This document shows positions 49,495 to 57,894 of a stretch of 62,376 nt of DNA, one piece after another (positions within the stretch are counted from its first letter, which is position 1; every line of letters begins with the position of its first letter). This DNA comes from Flammeovirgaceae bacterium UBA4465. Its GTDB lineage: Bacteria; Bacteroidota; Bacteroidia; Cytophagales; Cyclobacteriaceae. The stretch covers positions 27,501 through 89,876 of the forward strand of contig CAJJBF010000013.1 in NCBI GenBank assembly GCA_905182375.1, written 5' to 3'. The translations under genes were made by a program, and so were the position numbers. The notes under the pieces were generated by a model. The model did no database searches and was not told where the DNA came from. It worked only from the letters and a program-made list of their open reading frames with translations.

Positions 49495-49686
49495 CTAAGC
49501 TAAAACTTCTTTTTCAATAACTACCTTTCCTTTATAATAAAGTTTACCCTCATGCCAAAAGGCACGATGGGGCAAATGGGCCTCTCCTGTGGTTGGACAG
49601 ATAATGTAATTTTTTGGAGAAGATTTTATATGAGTTCTTCTCTTGTCTCTTCTTGTTTTCGAAATTTTTCGTTTTGGATGCGCCAT
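49495..49686 (-). CDS. rpmF: Ribosomal protein bL32
   Basis: The 63-residue basic protein starts [19 protein letters not shown], the bL32 signature. The usual zinc-ribbon cysteine pairs are missing: the [14 protein letters not shown] stretch has one Cys, so this is a metal-free form. It lies between the DUF177 gene and fabH, the standard order. Confidence 0.96.
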   Translation of the reverse strand: MAHPKRKISKTRRDKRRTHIKSSPKNYIICPTTGEAHLPHRAFWHEGKLYYKGKVVIEKEVLA

Positions 49687-49704
49687 TGTATATTGATTAT
49701 TAGA

Positions 49705-50232
49705 TTATAATTTTATTTTTTTCAGTACTTCCCATCTTGGATCAAACTTGTTTTCCTTCTCTTGATCACTTAAGGAAGAGGTTTCGTCTTTATAAACTAA
49801 ATCAGCTCTTTCTTGGCCTCTTAGCCTAGGGTGTACTTTTTTCATTGGGATCTCTAGCGACACAAATTCATAGATGTAGCCAGAAACATTCAATATTTGC
49901 ATCCCCATATCTATAGTACTTATTTCATCGCTTAGTTCTTCACTGGTCAAACCAAACTTTACGATATGCTTTTTTTGACAATTTAAGGATTCTCGATAAC
50001 TTTCTATAGAGACATCGCAGATCAACAAAATATCAACTTCAATAGTGAAATTTAAGGCCATCATGGACTCAGATTTATCCATAACTAACGAGGCTTTACC
50101 ATAGCCTTCTTCCACCAAATTATTTTCGAAGGTTTCGAAAAAATCGGGTGCCAATTCAAATTGAAAATGGTGTATACCATTCTTAAGTCGCGACAAATTA
50201 ATCTCAAAAGACTTTAAAACTTTAGTTTTCAC
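49705..50232 (-). CDS. DUF177 (YceD) family protein
   Basis: The 175-residue protein belongs to the YceD/DUF177 family, almost always encoded just before rpmF and implicated in 23S rRNA accumulation or ribosome assembly. The paired cysteines in LLICDVSIESYRESLNCQKKH near 93-113 are the family feature. An acidic, probably disordered stretch (LTSEELSDEIS) and a C-terminal ERADLVYKDETS segment follow. It is 18 bases from rpmF and is the first gene of the operon. Confidence 0.9.
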   Translation of the reverse strand: MKTKVLKSFEINLSRLKNGIHHFQFELAPDFFETFENNLVEEGYGKASLVMDKSESMMALNFTIEVDILLICDVSIESYRESLNCQKKHIVKFGLTSEELSDEISTIDMGMQILNVSGYIYEFVSLEIPMKKVHPRLRGQERADLVYKDETSSLSDQEKENKFDPRWEVLKKIKL

Positions 50233-50253
50233 CTAATTAGATTGTAAGAACCG

Positions 50254-50286
50254 CAAATTTATGTAGAATGCCCCGATAATCCCAAA
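50254..50286 (-). promoter_or_regulatory. Promoter of the DUF177-rpmF-fabH-efp-accB-accC operon
   Basis: On the minus strand, TTTG (50286-50283) is followed after 21 bases by TAAATTTG (50261-50254), a full match to the Bacteroidota promoter pattern. The ATG at 50232 lies about 20 bases further, a normal leader. It is the best promoter match noticed in the window. Confidence 0.6.
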
Positions 50287-50309
50287 GAATTCTTCATTAG
50301 AAATAAGAA

Positions 50310-51329
50310 TCAATGATCTTTATTTTGAGCCAACGTACCTGCCAGTAACAATGCATGGATCATAGAACTTGGGTCAGCGCTGTTTTTACCTGCCAAATCA
50401 AAAGCTGTACCATGGGCAGGCGAAGTCCTGACTGCCGGGAGTCCCGCTGTGAAATTCACACCTGAACCCCTGGATAATAATTTAAAAGGAATCAAACCTT
50501 GATCATGATACATCGCTAAAATACCGTCAAATTTTAAATATTCATCACTTCCAAAAAAACCATCAGCAGGGAAAGGCCCTTTGACAGCGTATCCATTAAG
50601 ATTAAATTGGTCAATGACTTTATCGATTGTATTTTGTTCTTCGTCACCCAACAAGCCATTTTCGCCTGCATGAGGATTTAAGCCTGTTAAGGCTATTTTT
50701 GGAGTTTTAACGCCAAAATCAGTCTGTAAGGAATTGATGAGAATTTGCAGCTTTTCTGAGATGAGTGTTATCGTAAGGCTTTCTGCTACCTGTGCTATAG
50801 GGATATGACCGGTAACGACAGCCACTCGTAGCCCATCCTTTACCATCAACATCAGATTTTCATTGACTTCAAACGCTGCTGCAAGGTATTCGGTATGACC
50901 TGGAAACGAAAAACCTTGTTCATTAAGCAACTCTTTACTTAAAGGTGCGGTAACCAAACCATTGATGGATCCATTTTTTAAATCAGCAACAGCTGATTCG
51001 AGGGATTTTTTGGCATATTTACCTCCTATATCGTTGGGTCTACCTGGTGTGATGATGACGAATTCTTCCCAAACCGATATTACGTTTATTTTTAGAGGTA
51101 AAGCTTGTTGAGGTTTTGAGATGAGATGAAAACTCAAATGAGACTTTTTAAGTAACTTTGAGTAAAAATTAAGCACCTCCATCGAAGCATAAATGACAGG
51201 GGTCAGTTTAGAAAAAAGAGAGGCATTTTCTAAACTTTTTAGTGTGACTTCGATGCCGATTCCGTTGAGATCTCCAATACTTATTCCGATGATTGGTATA
51301 GATTTGTGATCGAGATTATTAGGGCCCAT
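50310..51329 (-). CDS. pdxA: 4-hydroxythreonine-4-phosphate dehydrogenase
   Basis: The 339-residue protein catalyses an NAD-dependent step in pyridoxal phosphate synthesis. The start IIGISIGDLNGIGIEVTLKSL, TAPLSKELLNEQGFSFPGHTEYLA near 118-141, and GLNPHAGENGLLGDEE near 220 contain the metal and substrate residues. The C-terminal MYHDQGLIPFKLL and SPAHGTAFDLAGK near 297-320 complete the site. The enzyme forms a dimer with the active site at the interface. It is divergent from rsmA, with a short shared upstream region. Confidence 0.96.
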   Translation of the reverse strand: MGPNNLDHKSIPIIGISIGDLNGIGIEVTLKSLENASLFSKLTPVIYASMEVLNFYSKLLKKSHLSFHLISKPQQALPLKINVISVWEEFVIITPGRPNDIGGKYAKKSLESAVADLKNGSINGLVTAPLSKELLNEQGFSFPGHTEYLAAAFEVNENLMLMVKDGLRVAVVTGHIPIAQVAESLTITLISEKLQILINSLQTDFGVKTPKIALTGLNPHAGENGLLGDEEQNTIDKVIDQFNLNGYAVKGPFPADGFFGSDEYLKFDGILAMYHDQGLIPFKLLSRGSGVNFTAGLPAVRTSPAHGTAFDLAGKNSADPSSMIHALLLAGTLAQNKDH

Positions 51330-51375
51330 GAAATTTGTTTAAAGGGTACAAAATTACATTTTTTTAGCGATTACC

Positions 51376-52140
51376 TTGAGAAAATTAAAACCAAAAAAGT
51401 ATTTAGGTCAGCATTTCTTGAAAGATGAGACGATCGCCCTAGATATTGTGGATGCGATAGGGAAAGGATCAGGAAGTCTGCTTGAAGTAGGTCCTGGTAT
51501 GGGGGTGCTTACACAGCACTTACTACAAAATGATCAGTTGATGACCTTTGATCTTGATGAAGCTTCCATTGATTATCTGAAAGAAAAATACCCCGATCAT
51601 GTAGAGAAATTTCAGTTAAAAGATTTTTTGAAAGAAAATTTAATGGAGTACCAAACTCCCATTCGGGTGATAGGAAATTTCCCCTATAACATCTCTTCCC
51701 AGATATTTTTCCAAGTTTATGCACATCACGATCGTGTTGAAGAGGTCGTATGTATGGTTCAAAAAGAGGTTGCCGAACGTATTGTTTCTAAACATGGGAA
51801 CAAAGTTTATGGGATATTAAGTGTGCTGTTGCAAACATTTTATGATATTGAATACTTGTTTTCGGTAGACCCTATGGTATTTGACCCCCCGCCCAAAGTA
51901 AATTCAGCAGTGATCAAGCTAGTGAGAAACAATCGCTTAGACTTCGACGCAAAGACGTTGAAGCGCGTGGTTAAAGCAGGATTTGGGAAGCGGCGTAAAA
52001 CCTTGAGAAACGCATTAAAAGAGTTAAATTTACCCAATACTTTGACTGCGCAAGAAGTTTTTAATAGACGCGCTGAACAGTTATCTGTTCAAGATTTTAT
52101 TGATTTGGTGGAAAAAATCGAGGAGGCATGGAAAAAATAA
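51376..52140 (+). CDS. rsmA: 16S rRNA dimethyladenosine transferase (KsgA/RsmA)
   Basis: The 254-residue enzyme dimethylates two adjacent adenosines near the 3' end of 16S rRNA. The KYLGQHFLKDE start, the SAM motif LLEVGPGMGVLTQHLL near 36-51, and NFPYNISSQIF near 99-109 are all present. The C-terminal segment RKTLRNALK is also typical. The start is TTG at 51376; LRKLKPKKYLGQHF matches the family N-terminus. The end overlaps the mgtE start by one or more bases. Confidence 0.96.
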   Translation: MRKLKPKKYLGQHFLKDETIALDIVDAIGKGSGSLLEVGPGMGVLTQHLLQNDQLMTFDLDEASIDYLKEKYPDHVEKFQLKDFLKENLMEYQTPIRVIGNFPYNISSQIFFQVYAHHDRVEEVVCMVQKEVAERIVSKHGNKVYGILSVLLQTFYDIEYLFSVDPMVFDPPPKVNSAVIKLVRNNRLDFDAKTLKRVVKAGFGKRRKTLRNALKELNLPNTLTAQEVFNRRAEQLSVQDFIDLVEKIEEAWKK

Positions 52141-53492
52141 TGGAATTTGAGTTTTCGAAAGAATTTCTAGAGCGTTTCAAGTTAGCTTTAACTGATCGAG
52201 ATGATGTTTACATTCAAGAGTCCTTGGGAGGGGTCCGTTCTGCAGATATTTGTGAAATACTTACTGAAATAGGCATTGAAGAGGCTAAATATGTATTTGA
52301 TATACTGTCTTCAGACATTGCCGCCGATGTTTTGGTAGAATTAGAGGAAGATTTCCGTGTAGAGTTTATGGAATATTTCTCCATCAATGAGCTGTCTCAT
52401 TTCATTGAGATACTCGATTCCGATGATGGTGCAGACTTATTGAACGAATTGTCCCCTCAGCGCCGAGAGGAAATCTTGGAGGAGATTAAAAATGAAGAAA
52501 AAGTAGGACATCTTTTGGATTTGATTCGTTATGATGAGGATGTCGCAGGTGGGCTGATGGCCAAAGAATTGGTCAAGGCAAGAGAGAATTGGACAGTCAA
52601 AAGGTGCATTGAGGAAATTAAGATCCAAGCGGAGAATGTTGAAAAAATATATTCTGTTTATGTGGTAGATCAACAGGATAGATTAAAAGGTAGGGTGAGT
52701 TTGAAACGTATTCTTTTAGCAGATGATTATAAAAAAGTAGCCGAAATATTTGAAGAAAACATTATTTCTGTGGGTATATTCCTTGAGGCGCAAGAAGTAG
52801 CCAATATCATGCAAAAATATGACTTAGATGTCGTACCTGTGGTGAATGTGAGGGGAAAGCTCGTAGGCCGAATTACCATTGATGATGTGGTAGATGTCAT
52901 TACTGAATCGGCAGAAGAAGAAAGACAATTAATGTCTGGAGTGACCTCAGACATAGAAGAAGATGATGGAGTTTGGGTTATTTCCAAGGCACGACTTCCT
53001 TGGTTAGTGATAGGTATGACAGGAGGCTTGATTGCGGCACAAATCGCTGATTATTATTCAGGTGCACTCAACGTAATCGCACGTTTATCTTTATTTATAC
53101 CCTTAATCATGGCCACAGGAGGTAATGTAGGCATTCAATCATCTGCTATAGTTATTCAAAGTTTAGCTGGAAAAAATGGGTTCAATGATACTTTGGGAAA
53201 TAGATTGTTAAAAGTGTTTTATGTTGCCATGGTCAATGGGAGCATTCTTTCTTTAATGGTCTTTGGGGCGATCATGCTGCTGTTTAAGGATCAATTACTT
53301 GCTCTTACCGCCTCAATAGCTCTGCTCAATGTGGTGCTTTTGGCTTCATTTATGGGGACTATTACGCCCCTGTTGTTAGATCGGTTTGGGATCAATCCAG
53401 CCATTGCTTCAGGCCCATTTATTACTACGGCAAATGATCTTTTGGGACTCACAGTTTACTTTTCCATTGCCGTCTTTTTGGAGATATTTTGA
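52140..53492 (+). CDS. mgtE: Magnesium transporter MgtE
   Basis: The 450-residue protein has the MgtE order. An N-terminal acidic helical domain (about 1-125, DADVLVELEEDFR and DDGADLLNELSPQRREEI-type repeats) leads to a CBS pair (about 130-245, MAKELVKARENWTV and NIMQKYDLDVVPVVNVRGKLVGR). Five hydrophobic helices end the protein, with TGGNVGIQSSAIVIQSLAG near 325-343 that lines the pore. The N and CBS domains sense cytosolic magnesium. ATG 52140 overlaps the rsmA stop by one base; an upstream in-frame ATG at 52128 is also possible. No M-box was seen, as expected for a gene inside an operon. Confidence 0.93.
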   Translation: MEFEFSKEFLERFKLALTDRDDVYIQESLGGVRSADICEILTEIGIEEAKYVFDILSSDIAADVLVELEEDFRVEFMEYFSINELSHFIEILDSDDGADLLNELSPQRREEILEEIKNEEKVGHLLDLIRYDEDVAGGLMAKELVKARENWTVKRCIEEIKIQAENVEKIYSVYVVDQQDRLKGRVSLKRILLADDYKKVAEIFEENIISVGIFLEAQEVANIMQKYDLDVVPVVNVRGKLVGRITIDDVVDVITESAEEERQLMSGVTSDIEEDDGVWVISKARLPWLVIGMTGGLIAAQIADYYSGALNVIARLSLFIPLIMATGGNVGIQSSAIVIQSLAGKNGFNDTLGNRLLKVFYVAMVNGSILSLMVFGAIMLLFKDQLLALTASIALLNVVLLASFMGTITPLLLDRFGINPAIASGPFITTANDLLGLTVYFSIAVFLEIF

Positions 53493-54439
53493 TGCCCTTA
53501 AATCAAAAAATAAAGGTGGTAGACCAAATGCATGATTCGATTCATGAGGTATTTCGTGGTATTGGTTTAGAGTGTTCCTATCGCCCTGATATCACGCGAA
53601 AGGAAATGATACAAATATTGCCAGATTATGTTGGACTGATCATTAGGGGTAAGACCACCGTTGATCATGAATTAATTCTCAAGGCTAAAAAATTGAGGTT
53701 TATAGGTAGGGCTGGGGCTGGAGTGGATAATATTGATGTGGACTTATTGGCTAAAAAAGGCATTACATTATTCAATGCGCCAGAAGGAAATCGGGATGCG
53801 GTAGGTGAGCATGGGGTTGGAATGCTACTGATGTTGTTAAATAAATTGAGGTTAGCTGATCAGGAGGTGCGTTCTTATCTGTGGGACAGGGAATCTAACA
53901 GAGGCCATGAGTTGAAAAATAAAGTGGTGGGTATCTTTGGTTTTGGATTTATGGGGAGCGCTTTTGCGGAGAAATTACGTGGGTTTGATTGTGAGATAAT
54001 AGCTTATGACAAGTATAAAAAAGGTTATACCTCAGATATAAATTATGTAAAAGAAGTTGATCTCACTGATTTTAAACTAAGGACTGAGGTCTTGAGTATT
54101 CACATCCCTTTGACGTATGAAACCTCTCATCTATTCGATTACGATTATTTAAATTCTTTTAGAAATCTTAAATACATTATCAATATGGCCAGAGGTGAAG
54201 TATTGTCTTTAAAAGATTTAAATGCGATCATGTGTGAAGGAAATTTGAGTGGAGCGGCTTTGGATGTATTGGAAAATGAAAAGTTGAATACGTTGACCTC
54301 AGAAGAGCAAAATATTTATCAAAGTTTGTTTGATCATGAGCATACCATTTTTTCACCACACATAGCAGGGTGGACTTATGAGTCTTACGAAAGAATCAAT
54401 CATGTTTTGGCAAAAAAAATTTCTGAGCTGAAATTTTAA
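53492..54439 (+). CDS. D-isomer-specific 2-hydroxyacid dehydrogenase (SerA-like)
   Basis: The 315-residue NAD enzyme has the two-domain fold of D-3-phosphoglycerate dehydrogenases but no ACT domain. FIGRAGAGVDNIDV is near 71-84, the Rossmann motif VGIFGFGFMGSAFAEKL near 148-164, and the catalytic residues in NMARGEVL (Arg), LDVLENE (Glu) and SPHIAGWT (His) follow. Phosphoglycerate or another 2-hydroxyacid may be the substrate. The ATG at 53492 overlaps the mgtE stop (TGATG). Confidence 0.9.
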   Translation: MPLNQKIKVVDQMHDSIHEVFRGIGLECSYRPDITRKEMIQILPDYVGLIIRGKTTVDHELILKAKKLRFIGRAGAGVDNIDVDLLAKKGITLFNAPEGNRDAVGEHGVGMLLMLLNKLRLADQEVRSYLWDRESNRGHELKNKVVGIFGFGFMGSAFAEKLRGFDCEIIAYDKYKKGYTSDINYVKEVDLTDFKLRTEVLSIHIPLTYETSHLFDYDYLNSFRNLKYIINMARGEVLSLKDLNAIMCEGNLSGAALDVLENEKLNTLTSEEQNIYQSLFDHEHTIFSPHIAGWTYESYERINHVLAKKISELKF

Positions 54440-54549
54440 TTATAATGGCCGATTTTATTTATATTTGCTTTTTGATGCTTAAAGTACTTGAAGGCGGTCT
54501 ATGGCCGTTCTTTTTTGTTTAGGGTGTTTCTTAAAAATATTTTTCAAAT

Positions 54550-55023
54550 ATGTCAGTTAATTATTTCTCAAAAGACGGCCTGCAGAAGATCAAAGATGAA
54601 TTAAAAGATCTTCAGACCAAAGGACGCGCCGATATGGCTAAGCAAATAGCGGAAGCTAGAGATAAAGGAGATTTGAGTGAAAATGCTGAATACGATGCTG
54701 CCAAAGATGCCCAAGGTCATCTTGAGCACAGGATCAAGCAATTGGAAGCCATCGTAGGAGATGCCCGCGTATTGGATATTAATGCGGTTGATATGTCCAA
54801 GGTAGGCGTTTTGAGTTTTGTCAGAATTAAGAATTTAAAAAATAACGCAGAAGTTAAATATCAATTGGTCGCGGAGGAAGAGGCCAATTTGGCATCGGGT
54901 AAAATTTCTGTTAAATCGCCCATTGGTAAAGGTTTATTAGGAAAAAAAGTAGGTGATTTGGCGGTAATGAATGTGCCAGCAGGGGAAATGAAATTTGAGA
55001 TTTTAGAAATAAGTCACGACTGA
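54550..55023 (+). CDS. greA: Transcription elongation factor GreA
   Basis: The 157-residue protein has the N-terminal coiled coil (about 8-75) with the acidic tip in GDLSENAEYDAAKDAQ and a C-terminal FKBP-like domain ending LEILEISHD-type. GreA stimulates transcript cleavage to rescue backtracked RNA polymerase. TATATTTG at 54460-54467 is a weak promoter candidate. One base separates its stop from the HIT gene start. Confidence 0.96.
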   Translation: MSVNYFSKDGLQKIKDELKDLQTKGRADMAKQIAEARDKGDLSENAEYDAAKDAQGHLEHRIKQLEAIVGDARVLDINAVDMSKVGVLSFVRIKNLKNNAEVKYQLVAEEEANLASGKISVKSPIGKGLLGKKVGDLAVMNVPAGEMKFEILEISHD

Positions 55024-55024
55024 T

Positions 55025-55417
55025 ATGCCTTCTGTGTTTTCTCAAATTGCAAGGCATGAAATCCCTGCTCACATCGTAGCTGAGGATGAACAACATGTAG
55101 CCTTCTTAGACATCAGTCCATTGGTCATGGGGCATGTACTCGTGATTCCCAAAAGAGAAGTTGACTACATTTACGATTTAGAGGATGATGAAATAGGAGC
55201 ACTCCACATATTCGCGAAAAAAGTTGCCAAGTCACTGAAATCAGCTATTCCTTGTTTGCGCATTGGCATCAGCGTGATTGGGTTAGAAGTGCCTCATGCT
55301 CATATACATTTAATCCCTCTTAATTCGATGGAAGATATTAATTTTAGTAGGATGAAATTATCACCTTCCAATGAAGAATTAGAGGTAATTTCAAAGAGAA
55401 TAATCGCGCAATCTTAG
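55025..55417 (+). CDS. HIT family protein
   Basis: The 130-residue protein has the histidine triad HAHIHLIP near residues 94-101 and the upstream FLDISPLVMGHVLVIPKREVDY stretch of the family. HIT proteins hydrolyse nucleotide conjugates such as AMP-lysine or dinucleotides. Its start overlaps or closely follows greA, so the genes are cotranscribed. It overlaps the convergent ruvC by four bases. Confidence 0.92.
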   Translation: MPSVFSQIARHEIPAHIVAEDEQHVAFLDISPLVMGHVLVIPKREVDYIYDLEDDEIGALHIFAKKVAKSLKSAIPCLRIGISVIGLEVPHAHIHLIPLNSMEDINFSRMKLSPSNEELEVISKRIIAQS

Positions 55418-55980
55418 GATTTAATTCTTTTGGGATTGTCACTTAAAAAAGCACCCCAACCTTGGGTCTTCTTCGTATGCGTATTGCCCTGAAAATGGTG
55501 ACAAAGGGCAACGGCCAGTGCATCAGTGGCATCTAATAGATAATCTGTTTTCTTAAATTTCAGCAAGTTTTGAATCATGGCTGCTACTTGTTCCTTAGAA
55601 GCATTACCATTTCCTGTTACCGATTGTTTTACCTTTTTTGGCGCATATTCGTTAATAGGTATGCCGTGCGTCAGCGCAGCAGCCATCGCGACCCCTTGGG
55701 CCCTACCTAATTTGAGCATTGATTGTACATTTTTACCGAAAAAAGGGGCTTCAAGAGCGACTTCATCAGGCATGAAGTCTTCGATAATTTGATTGACCCG
55801 ATCGTATATCTTTTTTAATTTTAATTCATGCCCAACATACTTTTTCAGATGAATGACACCAAATTGCAATAATTTAATTTCCTGCTTTTGTACGACGATG
55901 ACGCCATATCCCATGACACTGGTTCCGGGATCTAAGCCTAAAATAATTTTGCTTGATGCTATTTTATTTTCAATCCCCAT
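55414..55980 (-). CDS. ruvC: Holliday junction resolvase RuvC
   Basis: The 188-residue nuclease has the four acidic active-site positions: Asp in ILGLDPGTSVMGYG, Glu in VALEAPFFGKN, and the Asp residues of DATDALAVALCHH near the C-terminus. It cuts Holliday junctions made by RuvAB during recombination. I start it at MGIENK (55980), because the longer frame from 56070 would add about 30 residues absent in the family. Confidence 0.95.
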   Translation of the reverse strand: MGIENKIASSKIILGLDPGTSVMGYGVIVVQKQEIKLLQFGVIHLKKYVGHELKLKKIYDRVNQIIEDFMPDEVALEAPFFGKNVQSMLKLGRAQGVAMAAALTHGIPINEYAPKKVKQSVTGNGNASKEQVAAMIQNLLKFKKTDYLLDATDALAVALCHHFQGNTHTKKTQGWGAFLSDNPKRIKS

Positions 55981-56158
55981 AGCTACAAATAAAGGGGATC
56001 CTTGACAGATTAAAAAGTCCAATGGCGGACCTCTCGGGATTTTATTGAACTTGTTTCTGAGGGATTGCACATTTTTTGAATTGGGATTAGATATCGATAT
56101 TGGATGGCATTTGAATTTTATTTTTTGGTTTTGGTGTTAAGCGATTACTTTTAAGTTT

Positions 56159-56437
56159 GTGACGATCATTAACGATGACTGGATGACAAATACTCAATAT
56201 GAAATAATAGATGCGCTCTATTTTGTGATTCCTTTTGATGAATTACTAGCGCAACTCGATTTGGACGAAGGGCTCTTGGTAGTTGAGCTTCATAAACTCC
56301 ATCAGAAGGGTTGGATTAGGGTTTATGATGCCATTGATCAAGAACTTGAAAACCATGCTTTACTAGATGATAGGTTTACAAAATATCAATTTCTTGCGAG
56401 CAAACAAGGATTAATTGCGCACAATTCTGATGGATAA
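56159..56437 (+). CDS. Hypothetical protein
   Basis: The 92-residue acidic protein starts with GTG at 56159; internal ATGs at 56177 or 56183 are alternative starts. It has a helical pattern (YEIIDALYFVIPFDELLAQLDLDEGLLVVELHKLHQKGWIRV) that looks like a small winged-helix or helix-turn-helix fold, but no family was recognised. Its stop overlaps the start of the decayed deacetylase gene, so the pair probably formed an operon. Confidence 0.5.
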   Translation: MTIINDDWMTNTQYEIIDALYFVIPFDELLAQLDLDEGLLVVELHKLHQKGWIRVYDAIDQELENHALLDDRFTKYQFLASKQGLIAHNSDG

Positions 56438-57123
56438 TGGCCGTTATGAAAGGGTGTAAAAATGATGAAAAAACAGCATTTTTGGTGAGGGACCATCTTT
56501 TTACTAAACAACCTAATTGGTTAAAATTCATAACCCCCGGGCTTACTTGGTTACTGCCCAATGACGATAAAATTATTTATTTGACTTTTGATGATGTCCC
56601 CGTCGAAAAGGCAACACCCTATGTGGTGGATGTTTTAAATGATTTTAAGGCAAAAGCGAGTTTTTTGTGGTTGAGGAAATGGCTGAAAAAATACAGTATT
56701 ATTGCAGCGTATGACTGCTTCAGGCCATCTTATTGGGAACCATACTTACCAGCACCTCAATGGGTGGAAGACCCCCGCTCAGATTTATTTGAAGGATGTA
56801 CTTAAGTGTCAGCAATTCATTGATGCGATCGTGCCTGCATCTTCTATAAAATTATTTCATCCCCCTTACGGTAGACTGACTAAAACCCAAATGGGATCCT
56901 TAAAAAGGAATATAAAATTATTTTGTGAAAAGATTTCTGGAAACTACCAACCCAATTTAGATTTCCAAGAGCATTGCGTTTTTTATACGAGACTCATGCG
57001 GGAGATATTATGCTTTTTCATGATAGTATTAAATGTTATCAAAATCTTGAGATTTTATTACCCAAATTTTTAGCCTTTTTTTCGGCGAGAGGGTATACAT
57101 TTGAAACACTAAACATGGATTGA
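56437..57123 (+). pseudogene. Polysaccharide deacetylase, frameshifted
   Basis: The frame from 56437 has KIIYLTFDDVPVEKATPYVVDVLNDFKAKASFLW, the first motif of NodB-type deacetylases, although TFDDGP is TFDDVP here. Near 56690 it shifts to RMTASGHLIGNHTYQHLNGWKT (metal His motif) and FHPPYGRLTKTQM. A further shift before about 56990 gives HAGDIMLFHDSIKCYQNLEILLPKFLAFFSARGYTFETL up to TGA 57121. Thus the whole domain is present in three pieces. The intact enzyme would remove acetyl groups from peptidoglycan or an exopolysaccharide. Confidence 0.83.
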
Positions 57124-57126
57124 ATC

Positions 57127-57894
57127 ATGCTGATAGAAACACATGCCCACCTCTATTTAAAAGACTTTGATGAAGATGTGAATCAAGTTATTCTTCGTGC
57201 CAAGGAAGCAGGAATTGAGAAAATACTCATGCCTAATATTGATAGCCAAAGTATTGAACCTATGCTTGGGCTTGAAACGGCTTATCCTAATTTTTGTCTA
57301 CCCATGATAGGATTACACCCTTGCTCGGTCACCAGCAATTATGAAGATGAATTAGCGAGGGTATCTTTTTGGTTAAAAAAACGAAAATTTATAGCGATTG
57401 GTGAAATAGGAACTGATTTATACTGGGACGAAACCTTTTGGCCAGAGCAGCAAAAAGCATTCCTTCAACAATGTCAATGGGCTTTAGATTATGATCTGCC
57501 CATTGCAATTCACAGTAGAGCTTCGATCGCGGAGACCATTGATTTAATTAGACCCTATGCTCTCAAGGGGCTCAAGGGTGTTTTTCATTGTTTTTCTGGC
57601 TCGATTGCCCAAGCGGTTGAAATTAAAAACTTAGGATTTTATTTGGGTATTGGAGGGGTTTTGACTTTTAAAAATGGAGGTTTAAATGAGTTAATGGCTG
57701 AGATAGGAATCGATTATGTTATTTTGGAGACAGACAGTCCTTATTTAGCACCTAAACCTTTTCGAGGAAAGAGAAATGAGCCTGCCTACCTAACGCACAT
57801 AGTTCGTGAGTTATCTTTATGCTTAGATATGAATATTTCTGAGATTTCTCAAATCACCAGTCAGCATGCTAAGACCTTATTTCGATTAAAATGA
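57127..57894 (+). CDS. tatD: TatD family metal-dependent hydrolase
   Basis: The 255-residue TIM-barrel enzyme has ETHAHLYLKDFDED at 3-16 (first metal His pair), GEIGTDLYWDE near 93-103, HSRAS and FHCFSG near 135-155, and the final ETDSPYLAPKPFRGKRNEPAY near 199-219. TatD-type proteins are 3'-5' exonucleases or related DNases. Three bases separate it from the broken deacetylase and its stop overlaps the asparaginase ATG (ATGA). Confidence 0.93.
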   Translation: MLIETHAHLYLKDFDEDVNQVILRAKEAGIEKILMPNIDSQSIEPMLGLETAYPNFCLPMIGLHPCSVTSNYEDELARVSFWLKKRKFIAIGEIGTDLYWDETFWPEQQKAFLQQCQWALDYDLPIAIHSRASIAETIDLIRPYALKGLKGVFHCFSGSIAQAVEIKNLGFYLGIGGVLTFKNGGLNELMAEIGIDYVILETDSPYLAPKPFRGKRNEPAYLTHIVRELSLCLDMNISEISQITSQHAKTLFRLK

